Counted from the first letter of the stretch, positions 21,580 to 32,509 are shown. The stretch: DNA of 64,000 nt from Apiotrichum sp. Y4204 (GCA_025531455.1 JAMYHL010000072.1:1-64000); one strand, 5' to 3'. Numbers and translations: made by a program. Notes: generated by a model not told the origin, from the sequence alone.

Positions 21580-22691
21580 AGAAGGAGTGCATTGGTAGCC
21601 GATGAGCCTCAGCTGAAGATAGAAAGTATTGTAAGTCTTGCATGGCTGGTATTGTAAGTTTTGCATGGCTGGTAATGTGTCAAAGCTGATTCTCTGCCAC
21701 AGCGGCTCCAGATTCCATTAGAAACAAGACGCCGGTTAAGAGACTTGGAGACGTATGAGAGACCAACGACGACGGTGACAGTGAACACCACATTAGATAG
21801 CTACAGTACCTTCACATGCGATATTTTTTACCACGGACATAGAACATACCGCAGCTTACACGGTATACTGTAACAGCCCACTGCTGAGCAGGAAGCAGTG
21901 AGTAGTCAAAAGACTATGCTGAACAACAAAGAGTAAAGACCAAGACACTGGAGGCGGCTGCAAGGTATCCACGAGGCCGGGAGTGCTTGAACAGGCACCA
22001 GCGTCTGAGCAGATTCGATCGGAACCCTATAAATCGGTCGTCCGGGCTTCCCTCATGTTCCGCTTCGAATGTCATTTTGCCGGTCACCACGCAGCCTTCG
22101 CATTCGCAAGTTTCGGGGATACATGTGGACTCGCACTCGCCTCAAGGTGCGCAACAGCCAGGCCTTCCACTCGGAGTGCGAGTGTGGGGAGATGGTAATC
22201 CACACACACACGGAAGCCCCTGGCGCCACGAGTGTGGCGCAGCTATGTAATAAGTACTGTAACAGATGTGGCGCGTCCTCGAGGCGGCAACGCGATGCAA
22301 TATTGGGCGTACGAGCAACACGCGTCTCTGTCAGGGTGACGGGGTCAGGACTTGCAGGACGCGTTTTAGCCTTGAGTTCTTGAGGACTTGCAGATGCGCC
22401 CACGCGATCCGGACCACCTGAGGGGAGACCTGAGAACAAAAGAGGTGAGATGGGAGGAGAGTCCTTAGAGTGAGGTTGAGGCCCGGGACACAGTAGAGCT
22501 TAGTGAGAGAGACTGAGAAAGTAACCTGCTGGGCGAGGCAAAGTAGTATTTAAGCGGCCCCTCTGAAGCCAGTTTCCTCCTCATCCTCATCCCCATCCTC
22601 TCCTCCTAGCAACTGAGAGCCGCTCCACACTTCTCACCTCGTCTTATAGTCATCCCACCCATTCCTTTTCCAGTGCTTTCGTCCCCTTGCG
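21580..22691. other. Intergenic region with a short tandem repeat and a TATA box
   Basis: No gene is supported. It contains the 23-bp tandem duplication at 21626-21671. A TATTTAAG box at 22557-22564 lies about 130 bases upstream of the next start and is followed by a CCTCATCCTCATCC pyrimidine leader. Confidence 0.5.
21626..21671. repeat. 23-bp tandem repeat, two copies
   Basis: The unit GTATTGTAAGTYTTGCATGG plus CTG occurs twice in succession (21626-21648 and 21649-21671) with one C/T difference, just downstream of the first ORFan stop. It may lie in the 3' untranslated region. Confidence 0.85.
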
Positions 22692-23441
22692 ATGTCCAAG
22701 CCTCCAAACCGGCCCCGTGCCCCCCTCCCACTCACACGCATCAAGCAGGAGTTTGAGCACTCGGACTCAGACGACGACCTAACCTCACCTCTACTCCACT
22801 CACGCCGCTCACTGGAGGACCTCCGCCGGCGTATTCCGCCTGCTCCGCCGCGTCCTGCCCGTGTTTCTGTGCCCGACTTTGACGCTCCGCTTGTCCCTTT
22901 GCCCAACATCGTGCCTGCCGCTCGGCTCGTCCCTTTGCCCAGCACCGTACCTGTCGCTCTACCCGCAACTCTGACCAACGCTGTCCTCGCCGACGTGACG
23001 GCGTTGGCTACCGCCTCCAACGGACCTGGTAGCGCCCATATCCGTCCCCAAGCCGCTCCCGAAAACGACACTGCCGAAGCTCCGCAGAACCGAGCTGCTC
23101 CTGTTGCTCCGGCCCAGACCAATCCGTCCACCGCGCCGCCTCGTCCACCTCGACGCGTGATCCCAGCTCCACCCCCGGGGGGAAACCAAGCCCCACACCT
23201 AAACGTAAACGTCCACCAGACCTTCGTGCACGGCATCATCGCTGCCGTTGCCGAGTCGGCCAGTATTGACATTTTCACGGAACGCGCGGTGGTGCGCAAC
23301 CTGGGGCCGGGATCGGAGGAGGAGCTTCATGGCCTCGCGGTCAGGATCAGGCCGCACAAGCGCAAGCGTGACGACGATGACCACGAAGAGGAGCGTCCCC
23401 GTCGCCTTTGGGCCGGCCCAGGCCGCGAGGCGAGCGGTTGA
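22692..23441 (+). CDS. ORFan, Pro/Ala-rich putative nuclear protein
   Basis: An intronless frame of 249 residues with no family I know. The N-terminus has a Ser/Asp acidic patch (HSDSDDDLTS) and an Arg-rich segment (SRRSLEDLRRRI). The middle is Pro/Ala/Val-rich with the imperfect repeat RLVPLPSTVP / APLVPLPNIVP. The C-terminal 80 residues are more ordered (HQTFVHGIIAAVAESASIDI) and end in a basic-acidic nuclear-signal-like segment, RPHKRKRDDDDHEEE. A TATTTAAG box sits about 130 bases upstream. The HKRK-acidic tail recalls that of the next ORFan downstream. Confidence 0.62.
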   Translation: MSKPPNRPRAPLPLTRIKQEFEHSDSDDDLTSPLLHSRRSLEDLRRRIPPAPPRPARVSVPDFDAPLVPLPNIVPAARLVPLPSTVPVALPATLTNAVLADVTALATASNGPGSAHIRPQAAPENDTAEAPQNRAAPVAPAQTNPSTAPPRPPRRVIPAPPPGGNQAPHLNVNVHQTFVHGIIAAVAESASIDIFTERAVVRNLGPGSEEELHGLAVRIRPHKRKRDDDDHEEERPRRLWAGPGREASG

Positions 23442-24081
23442 TCACATAAAGGCAAACGCCATCAGTCGGGTGTTACCTTGTCAATTTGTTTTTCGTTGAT
23501 GGTAAGTACGGAGGAGGCCGTGAGACATTGCTGACCGTCTCAGCAATTATCAGACGCCCTTGAGCGTTCCGTTCTACAGTAGTCTAAAGAGAAGAGGAGA
23601 AAGCAATATATATGGCCAGCGTTTTGTTTTTGCGACCTGCCTCGAGATGAATGATGATACCCAAAAGACTCTCGAAATCCAGAATGTCGAGGGCTGACTC
23701 TGTTGGCGTCCCTGCACACCGTCACTCGGAGTCCTTCGTGAGCAGCTCACACACAGACATCAGGCGGCCCCGCGAGTTTGCAAACACCTCACACACAAAC
23801 ATCATGGCGTCCGCACATCAGGATCCATAATATCATTCCCCATCCCGCATCAACAGGTCAACAGACAGCAAACTCAACCCCCTTGTCAATTTTTTCTCGA
23901 CGAGCTTGGTGTCTCTCGGCCTATTTCTCGCAACCTCTCCCCTCTCTTTCCTCCCACCACCGCCACTCTTCCACTCTTCCTCTCACTACCACTGCCACTC
24001 TCTCCCGGCCTCCTCCTTCGTCATCAAAACCGTCTCCTCCTCCACCAAAAGACAAACAAACAAACAAACAATCTAACAGCC
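23442..24081. other. Intergenic region between ORFans
   Basis: No gene is supported. The last 170 bases are a CT-rich leader (TCTTCCACTCTTCCTCTC) followed by an ACAAACAAACAAACAA run at 24054-24070, just before the start at 24082. Confidence 0.5.
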
Positions 24082-25043
24082 ATGAGCCAGCCAAACCCGT
24101 CTGAGGCCGCGGCAGTGAGTTATCCGTGTCGAATGTTTATTCTAAACATCAGCACGAAAATTCGCCCAGCAGCGAGGTCTCCATCAGTACCAGCCCAAAT
24201 AGAGTCCTTCAGTTTAAGTGCAGAATTCGTTTCGAGCACAACAACGAGGAATGCGGCGGGGTGGGGATTGTGCTCGACGCCGATCTCACGGTCAACCTCA
24301 ATTGGCCCCACGATCCCCACTGCAACATTATTAAGACCGCGAGGCAGAGCGGCGCGTTGGAGAACGAGGCCACGAGTCCTTCAGAGCCGGCACTTGCGAC
24401 GGAGACAGTAGCCGAGCAGCAGCCCGCGGACGCCATCGTGGGCAGCATTATCCACCAGCCCGATGCCCTCTGGCAGGAAAACACCAACACGCAGCTCCAC
24501 TATGAGGCCGAGAGCAACAATAACGAGGCCACGAACCCCCCCGAACCGGTACTTGCGACGGCCACCGAGACTGTGGCCGACCAACAGCCGGCAGACGCCC
24601 TCGAGGACAACATTATCCAGCAGCCCGACGCCCTCTGGCAGGACAACACCGACACGCAGGTCCACTATGAGGCCGAGAACAACAATAGGGCAGAGTGGGA
24701 GGAAGCATGGCTTCAGTGGCTGCACACCCTCTACATTGGACCTGACGGCAACCTGCGAACTGTCGTTGACTTCCCGTGGAACGAAGAGTTCCTGCGCTAC
24801 ACCCACGAGCTCCTCGACGAGCTCATTCAGCGCGACTATGTCACGAATTGGAACGAGGATTGGCACGGCCCCGCCATCGCCCAGCCCGGCGTAACCCTTG
24901 AATCCGACGATTTCGAGCAGACCGTCCCCGAAGCTTCGGCGCCCACCGAGTCTCACAAGCGCAAGATAGACAGCGACAACGACACGCCGTACTTCTGTGA
25001 CAACTGCGAGACTGAGCACAACCGCAAGAAGATGAGGGCTTGA
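24082..25043 (+). CDS. ORFan with an internal 53-residue duplication
   Basis: Two exons, 24082-24114 and 24153-25043, give 307 residues; the 38-nt intron has a CTAAAC branch site. I recognise no family. After a segment with a beta-strand pattern (VLQFKCRIRFEH ... GGVGIVLDADLTVNLNW), the protein carries two consecutive 53-55 residue units starting NEATSPSEPALAT and NEATNPPEPVLAT and ending near LHYEAESNN / VHYEAENNN (DNA 24363-24521 and 24522-24686). A Trp-rich acidic region follows (EEAWLQWLHTLY). The C-terminus is SHKRKIDSDND followed by a CDNC cysteine pair and a basic end, NRKKMRA. The basic motifs suggest a nuclear protein. Confidence 0.68.
24363..24686 (+). repeat. Intragenic tandem duplication, about 160 bp units
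   Basis: Two adjacent copies, 24363-24521 (159 bp) and 24522-24686 (165 bp), both begin AACGAGGCCACGA and share long identical stretches such as CAGCCCG...GCCCTCTGGCAGGA. The second carries a 6-bp insertion, so the frame is kept. The unit encodes an acidic, Gln/Asn-rich segment. Confidence 0.85.
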
Positions 25044-25888
25044 GCTTTCGCGAAGAAGACTCTGGACTGCGTCGCAAAGCGTCCACTCGACTATCGTTTA
25101 AAATATGATTCGCAACTGTTTCTCGCTCAGCAGACTGTCCGAACATCAGTAGTGAATATAATTAGTGGTTAGCGTCGGCAGTTACCGTACCACATTTTGT
25201 TCTGTGTGTCTTGTAGTGCCATGCGACTTACTTGGTAAACACATGAGTGGAGACAATGTGCGATCGCACCCAAGTATCGTTCCGAGATGGAATGACGTTC
25301 TTTCACCGCGGTATTGTACGGGTGTTGCTAAGTAGTAATCGGTATCCAAGTCGGACGAATGTCAGCTTAGTCCTCTGCGTCAGCCCTCGAGTATGAGTAC
25401 TGTACAACACGGAAGTGGAGATGAGGACAAGAACAATAGAGGTTGGTGTTGATCTGAACTCTGTGCAGTTACATCTCGGGTAATTTCGGGTAATCCGGCT
25501 CATAGACCCCCGTCGCTCCGTATCAGATTACCCTGCACTTCCCGGCCGAATGAGGGACAATGACAACAACAACAATAGATGGATCGCATCCCGTCGCTTC
25601 ATTGCTCCTTGCTCTCACCATTTAACCACTCTCAGCCCATGCAGTCCCTAGCCGCCGGTGACTAACCACCTCTCCTGGGTACTGTGGGCTTTGTTCTGGT
25701 GGTGGAGGGCCGCGCCTTCGGACTGCGGCGCATGCCCAAGCCGTGGCTGAAGGCGTCGGGGCCAGTCAGTACGGTCAGTGTGACCTGTGCGCGAGCGTCT
25801 TTGGGCTTCTGTTGAGTTTGCACGTTTCTCTCCAAGTGTTCACTTGCGCATCATCGTCGCATATCGTCGCATCCACCCCCGCTTGCTC
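25044..25888. other. Intergenic region upstream of the fumarate reductase gene
   Basis: I see no gene in these bases. ACAACAACAACAATAG at 25562 and short AC-rich runs are the only simple sequences. The final 100 bases are the probable leader of the reductase. Confidence 0.45.
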
Positions 25889-27436
25889 ATGGCCTGCCGA
25901 TTGCGTGGCGTGAGTAGACGACAGCTGGCATTTCTCACACTCATCGGAACCATGGTCGGCATCACTGCCATTCTCTTCCACTCGCGCCTCCCTTCACTCC
26001 CACGCTCCCTCTCTTTCCTCTCCAAGTCGTTTTCCACAATGTCTCCTAAACCCGTCATCGTCGTCGGATCAGGTCTTGCAGGTCTCTCAGCGGCATACGA
26101 GGCGCTCGCTCACGGCGCACCCGCCGTCCACGTCCTCGACCGCGCGCCAAAGCCCGGTGGGAACAGTATCAAGGCCAGTTCCGGCATTAACGGCGCAAAC
26201 ACGCGCTTCCAGCGCGCGCACGGCATCCACCACGACGAGCATTTTTACCCCGACACAGTCAAGTCGGCGGGCAAACGCTTCCACGCCAACCCCGAGATCA
26301 ACCGTGCCGGCCTCGTGAAAAAGCTCACTGATCAGTCGGCCGACGCGGTCCACTGGCTCGTGGACGAGATCGGTGTCGACCTCAGTGTCGTCGCCCCCCT
26401 TGGTGGCCATAGCGTCGCGCGCACGCACCGCGGAGGGGGGAAGCTTCCCCCTGGCGCCGCAATCATCTCCGGGCTGCTCGACAAGCTCAAGGCAAATGAC
26501 AAGTTTACGCTCATGAACCATGCGACGGTCAAGCGCTTGCTGCAGGAAAACGGCGCGGTCAAGGGCGTCGAGTACGACCGGGACGGGAAGGGCGCGACTC
26601 TCGAGGGCACGGTTGTCTTTGCGTCTGGTGGATTTGCAGGCGACGCTAGGGGCTTGTTGGCCAAGCACCGTCCTGACCTGGAGGGGATGCCGTCCACGAA
26701 CGAGGAGCGGCCGGGGAGTCACGATATCCTCACTGCGGCCGGCGCAGAGCTCGTGGCCATGGACAGCGTACAGATCCACCCGACCGGATTTGTCGATCCC
26801 GCGGCACCGCAGTCGATGCTCAAGTTCCTCGCGGGCGAGCTCCTCCGCGGCGAGGGCGGTATCATGCTCGCAGACGGCAAGCGCTTCGTCAACGAACTCG
26901 ACACGCGAGCGGTCGTCTCGGGCGAGATCATGAAGCTCCCACCAAAGGACACGGGCGCCATCCGACAATGGGACATCACCCTCCTGCTTGACCCTGGGAC
27001 CGCCAAGGCGACTGCCGGTCATCTCGGCTTCTACGAGTGGAAGGGGCTCATGCGCAAGGTCAAACTCGCGAGTCTCCCAGCAAAGGTAATCGCCGCTGTT
27101 GACAAGTATTCGGAAGAAGTCGCTTCTGGTGCGAAGGACGAATTTGGGCGCCCGAGCCGCGGCGCATGGTCCCTCGCGCCAGGCGACCACGAGGCAGAGG
27201 TGCACGTCGGCCGCATCACCCCCATTGTGCACTTTACCATGGGCGGCGTGGCGATTGACCAGCAGTCGCACGTCCTCACCAGGAAGGACAGCAAGCTTGT
27301 CCCCATCCCTGGCCTTGTTGCCGCTGGCGAAATCACGGGTGGCATTCATGGAGATAACCGTCTTGGAGGGTCGTCGCTTCTCGAATGTGTGGTGTACGGC
27401 CGGACGGCGGGCGTGAGCGCGGCCAAGGGCGAGTAA
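25889..27436 (+). CDS. FAD-dependent fumarate reductase, Osm1/Frd1 family
   Basis: An intronless frame of 515 residues from the Met at 25889. A hydrophobic segment at residues 13-30 (LAFLTLIGTMVGITAILF) follows a basic N-terminus. The flavoprotein domain begins at about residue 54 with the dinucleotide fold VIVVGSGLAGLSAAYEA and the family motif PGGNSIKASSGINGANT. The C-terminus has TMGGVAID and RLGGSSLLECVVYGR, as in Osm1/Frd1 and the flavin domain of bacterial flavocytochrome c. Yeast Osm1 reduces fumarate to succinate to reoxidise flavins, for example during anaerobic disulfide formation in the ER. A second in-frame Met at 26039 (residue 51, MSPKP) would give a form without the hydrophobic segment. 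The length is usual for the family. Confidence 0.92.
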   Translation: MACRLRGVSRRQLAFLTLIGTMVGITAILFHSRLPSLPRSLSFLSKSFSTMSPKPVIVVGSGLAGLSAAYEALAHGAPAVHVLDRAPKPGGNSIKASSGINGANTRFQRAHGIHHDEHFYPDTVKSAGKRFHANPEINRAGLVKKLTDQSADAVHWLVDEIGVDLSVVAPLGGHSVARTHRGGGKLPPGAAIISGLLDKLKANDKFTLMNHATVKRLLQENGAVKGVEYDRDGKGATLEGTVVFASGGFAGDARGLLAKHRPDLEGMPSTNEERPGSHDILTAAGAELVAMDSVQIHPTGFVDPAAPQSMLKFLAGELLRGEGGIMLADGKRFVNELDTRAVVSGEIMKLPPKDTGAIRQWDITLLLDPGTAKATAGHLGFYEWKGLMRKVKLASLPAKVIAAVDKYSEEVASGAKDEFGRPSRGAWSLAPGDHEAEVHVGRITPIVHFTMGGVAIDQQSHVLTRKDSKLVPIPGLVAAGEITGGIHGDNRLGGSSLLECVVYGRTAGVSAAKGE

Positions 27437-28564
27437 TATGGGATGCGGAACTCCGAGGAGAGTTAGGCGTGTAGTGAGTTGAGAGCTTGAGGTGTTGCTG
27501 ATGTCCAGATCATAATGCAGGTCGAGGTCGATCGTGAAGCACCGCTTAGCATCAGAAGCAATGTATTGTGCCTACAAGATGAGGCAGCCTCATGTCCTCA
27601 GGCCCAAACGGCGGACCTAACGATGGGATCCGATACCAGCAGCCTTGCTTGATCAGGGAACGGGACCGGCGTCGCGGGGTCGCCGGGCGGATGGGGGGAA
27701 TACTAACGAAGGTGATGGGACTGCTCCATCTTCGGGGTGCAGCTTCCCGTCAATGGTCTACAGCGAGCTTCAGCCCGACGTGGGCGGACTCGGATCGCTT
27801 TCATGAGAGCCGGGGCACGCGACACGACGATCAGTGCGACAAGTTTTTTTTAGTTTTCTTTTCTCGCTCTCCAGACTTCACTGACATGGTGTGGCGTCTC
27901 GTCTCCATCATCATCCCTCAACGGCGCCCCCACCAGCAATATTGACCAGACCCCTGGGGATAAGAATCTTTCAACGACACATGAGGGGATCGGTTTCCTA
28001 ATGACTTGCTGACCTCCATGGACAACAGCACAGCGTTGCCATGCAGAAAAATTCTCGTGATGAGAAACGTGATATGACAAGTTGGAGATGTCTTATGCAG
28101 TCCTCAGGGGGCAACGAGATGCTGTCGAGAATGAGAAACTGGAGATAGACAAACAGCGCGTCGGCATCGAGGATGAGGTACCGACACTCGACAGCCCTGG
28201 AGACAGTAGGCCCAGCTGAACTGCACCTTTGAGTTTTCGTGTAGCGGTTGGCATCTGGCGTCAGTATCCAGTCAACTATGTGAGTAGACACACAGGCAGT
28301 TCATCCTTCATCCTTCATTCAGCATCCAGCAGCTCAATGAACGCACACACCTGCCTCTGCCACAGCCTTGAGTCTCCCATGGCCAATTCGAGGATTGGAA
28401 GAGGATAAAAGCAGCCAGGTCCATTTCTTTCCTCCCCCCAACCACCCACTTCCTCACTCCTCACAACCTCTCGCTACTTGCAGCTAGCCACAGCTCCACA
28501 TCACGCTTTCATCACCCCTCTTCCACCAACTGCGAATACCAAGTCCAGCGTCTGCATTTACGCA
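27437..28564. other. Intergenic region with TATA box
   Basis: No gene is supported in these 1.1 kb. A GATAAAAG box at 28404-28411, followed by a CT-rich leader, lies about 155 bases upstream of the start at 28565. An in-frame upstream Met at 28478 would extend the next protein by 29 residues but falls in the leader. Confidence 0.45.
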
Positions 28565-29104
28565 ATGAGCGACTCCGACTCCGACACTTCGATGATGATT
28601 CCGTCCCAGAATGTCTTCCCCCCTGTGCACTACGAGGACATCGACCTCAAAACCGTGTTGGGCAAAATCCAGGCGGGTACCCTGGACGATAATCCGATCG
28701 AAATCTACGACTACGAGATCGCCGTAATGGAACAGGAGCTCAAGGAGAATCGGTGGAATGTTGCACACAGGATCAGCGGCCCCTTTGTCTGCCGCGGCGT
28801 GCCCCGCGCCGTAAACGGGCTTTTCCCGCACCATTACGCTGAGGGGTGGTACCTCAAGACGTTCGCAGATCTCCGCGAAGCACGCCTCGAGTTCCTTCGC
28901 CCTCAAAGGCACTTATGGGTTCTGGCCGCCGAGTGCTGGTCCACTTCCAAGCCCACCGACCCGGACCACGACGAACGCGTAGACAAAGTCCGCGATGCGC
29001 TCGATGAGTGGAATGCGGCCTGTGATGACGCTGAGGTAGCCGCTCATGTCGCTGCGCTCACCGCGGCCAAAAAGAACGCCTACGCGGCCAAAAAGAACGC
29101 CTAG
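28565..29104 (+). CDS. ORFan, small acidic protein with a duplicated C-terminal heptad
   Basis: An intronless frame of 179 residues starting MSDSDSDTSMM. I recognise no family. It is acidic at the N-terminus, has a central region that looks folded and helical (IEIYDYEIAVMEQELKENRW, WYLKTFADLREARLEFLRPQ), and ends AAKKNAYAAKKNA. The last part comes from a perfect 20-21 bp tandem duplication of GCGGCCAAAAAGAACGCCTA, so the stop lies at the end of the second copy. Serine/aspartate openings and a TATA box upstream are shared with neighbouring ORFans. Confidence 0.6.
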   Translation: MSDSDSDTSMMIPSQNVFPPVHYEDIDLKTVLGKIQAGTLDDNPIEIYDYEIAVMEQELKENRWNVAHRISGPFVCRGVPRAVNGLFPHHYAEGWYLKTFADLREARLEFLRPQRHLWVLAAECWSTSKPTDPDHDERVDKVRDALDEWNAACDDAEVAAHVAALTAAKKNAYAAKKNA

Positions 29105-29692
29105 TGGTGAACGCGACTTCTGCACGCCCCATCAGTCGTGTCGCGCAGGGAGCAGAACTGTGCGCTTTGTTCGGTCTCCTCCGTCCCTTCCACCGCGCTC
29201 TTCCGACGGCCTGCAATTTCTTCTGCGCTCCTCCGCTACTTCTCCTCAAGCAATTGATCCTTCCAATTTTTTCTTCACCCCCTCTTCTTTATACTTTCTT
29301 CTTTTCTTTGCCCCTCCCCACTTTCTTGCCCCCCTTGTGGCTCAAGTTCCTCACGCTCCTTTCTTTTTTTAGTTTATTCCATAGTTTTTTTCCAGCCGGC
29401 TCCGCGAGTCGCGTCCTCGCTAGAGGCTTTTACGTAGTTTGTTATGCACCCTTTTAAACCTTTTTTCATTATTGTGCATGTCGTGGGTGTTCTGGTTCCC
29501 ACTGTTTGGTGTGTAATCGCCGAGAGAGTGTGTTTGCAAGCGTGTGTTTGTTTGCTTTGCTTGGTGCAATTTTGTGGCGCTCGCGTTGTTTGTTTCCTAG
29601 TGATTACATTCCACAAACACCTTTCCAGCAGTACTTTACATTGTAAGAAGAACGAAACACCCTACCCAAGCCCTTCATTCCCGACCTTTCTT
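29105..29692. other. Convergent intergenic region, T-rich
   Basis: No gene is supported. The plus strand is markedly T- and pyrimidine-rich (29260-29400), unlike most of the window, and probably contains the 3' ends of both the ORFan and the P450 transcript. Confidence 0.5.
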
Positions 29693-31520
29693 TTAACCCG
29701 CAAGCGGGCGCACAAGGAGCGGCATCTGCGGCCCCCGCTCCTCCTCCCCCTTGACCTTTGCGCGCTGGATGATGAGCCAGGTCTGCACGATTTCCGGTGG
29801 CGGATCCGGCTGCTCAAACGCAAAGGAGCGGAGAAGCACAAAGAGGATGGCCTTCATCTTCGCTACCGCGAGCCGGTGCCCACTTTCATCAGCGGCAATA
29901 TAATCTCCCGACTCACATGCAGTTTCGCGGGCCGCTGCCAAACGTCAGGAGGTTGCCCCACACGCCTGTGGTCGGGGTCGTGCCGCGCGCGCGGTCGGGA
30001 TTGAACTCGTCCGCGTCCGCGCCCCAGATCTCTGTCGAGCGGTTCACGAGTGCCATGGCTGGGATGAGAGCAAGTCCGAGCTCTTGTTGTTGTGGCTGCA
30101 CTCACGGACTATCAATTCTTGGCCTTTCTGGAGGCGAATTTCGGTGATCTCGCTGCCGTCCCGCCCAGTGACTGGTTTGCCGAGGGGGATGACCAGGTCG
30201 CGTGTCGCCTCGCGCGCGGTGATCGGGATAGCGGGCTCGAGGCGGAGCGTCTCGTGAACCACTGCATCGAGGTAGGGAAGCGCATTGAGCTCGTTCCTGA
30301 CGTCAGAAAATGAAATGGAGCTCGGACAAACAGAGAGGGCCGGTCACTGTCCACCGCTTGGACCTCGGCTCGCAGGTGGTCCTGCACGTCTTGGCGCAGC
30401 GAGAGGTGGTACAGCGTCCACATGAGGGCGGTGCTTGTCGTCTCGTGTCCAGCAAAGAGCTTCTATTAGCGGGAATACGCAGTCAACGCACAAGAGTGGC
30501 AATCTGTTCCACGACCTCGATATCGTCGAGGCGCTGGTCGTCGCGCAGGTCGGGCGCCATGTTCGCGCGGATGAGAAGCGAGAGGATATCCTTTTCTTGG
30601 ATTGCGTCTTTGCTCTTCACATCAAGCAAAGTCCGCTTCTTCTCCGCGACGATATCCTTGCCCATCTGGCGCGAGGCGGCGAGCATGCGCGCGAGCGCCC
30701 GGCCCCGGCGGGAGGGGAGGGCGAAGAGGGTCGGAAACGCAATCTGGAGAAACGTAAACAATGACATGTCAAAGGCTGCCGCAATCCCGTCAACGTAGTT
30801 TTTGTGCATTGGCGAGTGGTCCCCGCTCACGGCGCCAAACTCGTATCCGAACCCGACGCGGCCGATCATGTCGAGCGTCGCCTCGGACATGAGCCCGAGA
30901 ACGTCGAGCACCCGCCCGTCCCCCGCCTTCTCCTCCAACATCCCATGTACCTTGCGCTGCAGCTCGTACGCGGTATCAAAGATCACGTCAAGGTTATCTG
31001 CGACCTGCGCCCACCCAAACGCGGGGTTGAGCACGCGGCGCTGGCGGCGATGCTCGGCGCCTTCGACAGTGACGAGGCCGCGGCCCAGCGCCTCCTTGAC
31101 GATCACCCGGGGCCCCGGGTCCTTGACGAGATCGTCGGGGTGGCGATACATCCAGCTCAGAGCCGTGAGGTCAGTCGTGAGTACGCCGGAGCGCCCTGCG
31201 ACCTTGTAGAAGCGCAGTGTGGGACCATGGGCGTCGACCCAGCGTTTGTGCAGCACACCCGGTGTCGAGCCGAGTACGTCGCCGAGGTTTCCGAGGAACC
31301 AGTGGCCCCGGGATGGGCCGGGGAGGTTGCGCGCCGGGTTGCCCCAGTCCGGGAAGAGGAGGATGCGGAGGAGGTGATACCCTGTGATGGCGGCTAGGAG
31401 GGCGAGCGCGGCGAGAAGGAGGGGCACTGTGTAAGAGAGAAGACGGTCCCAGGAGGGCAGTTGGGCCCTCAGGAGATGGATCCCCGCTGTGCCGTTGAGG
31501 GCGAACGTTGTTGCAGCCAT
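29693..31520 (-). CDS. Cytochrome P450 monooxygenase
   Basis: Five exons (31520-30492, 30459-30332, 30296-30106, 30058-29917, 29882-29693) give 559 residues. A membrane anchor lies at about residues 28-53 (PLLLAALALLAAITGYHLL), followed by a Pro hinge (NLPGPSRGHW). The I-helix oxygen-binding motif AGHETTS is at the start of exon 2, the K-helix is HETLR, and the PERF-type motif is FNPDR. The heme-cysteine loop FGSGPRNCIGHRLA is completed only by splicing a 34-nt intron inside the codon after Cys, which supports that junction. It would be an ER-anchored microsomal enzyme using a P450 reductase; the substrate is unknown. Acceptor choice for intron 1 (32 versus 29 nt) is uncertain by one residue. 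No biosynthetic cluster surrounds it. Confidence 0.94.
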
Positions 31521-32509
31521 GGTGGACGGTGGACGGAGTGGAAGGCGACGAAGGACAAGAGATGCCGGTCCACGAGTAGAGTGCTATATACATACGTATG
31601 CACTGTACGGTCCGGCAAGGCAGATGTTACCGGACGTGTGCTGCGCAAGACATGCAACAAGCTTGGTTCCCATGCCCCACGATGAGTATCAGCTATCCGG
31701 TCGCTGCTCGCACCGGCGGCAGTGCTCGATCACAGTGGTGCGCCAGAAGCATTTCTGTCTTCGAATGAAAGGCGGCTTGATTCATTCGTCCATGTGGTGT
31801 GGTGCTTGGCAGATCGGCAGATGTTGGAGAGGCAAAGTTATTTCTGTTCTTCTTCGTCGTCCGCCCTCGTGCCGTTCCCGGGTTCTCAATTGCATACCGC
31901 AAGAGTGTACAGTACGTACGGCGTGTAAACAGGTGAGAGTCCCGTGATCATTACCATGACGCCAACAACTCCCGATCCCACACTTCCGGTTGTCTTGACC
32001 CATCCGAAACGAACCGTGGTACTGTCGTGGGTCGCAATCCACAGCGGTCGGCAACTGTCTGCTTGCCATTCATTCGATGACCCCTCGCTGTCGCATCCCG
32101 GCTCCCGGCTCCGTCTCCGTCCCGTCTCTTCTCTTTGCTGATATCCACTACTGACCCTGAAAAGCTCACTTTCCATATCTTGTTGGCCAGCTGGGTAGAC
32201 TTATTACTCCAGGCGCCGAGATGCTCCATGGGGGCTGCCGTCGCCAGTTCATCCTGCAATTGCACAGGTGCACGTTTCGTGACGCACGGGCGGGCTGAGC
32301 GACCTCACGCTTCCTGACTGCTAATCCGACCCAACCGGACGCGAAACCTAGTGCTGCGTCTGCGTAGCGGAGTGCCCAGTGTAGTCCCATTGCGTCTGCC
32401 AGCAACAACCTCCAACACCTGTCTTTATAAGCCTGCATCAATACGGCACGAGCTATCGAGTACCATGTTCAAGTACCACATTCTTATTCGCAAAGGATAG
32501 ACAACTTCT
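31521..32509. other. Intergenic region upstream of P450
   Basis: I see no supported gene. The frames present overlap on both strands and lack splice or family signals. Confidence 0.45.

Noticed and set aside
26087..27349. 420-codon minus-strand frame opposite the fumarate reductase
   Set aside because: Antisense shadow of a GC-rich, well-supported gene, with no recognisable motif.
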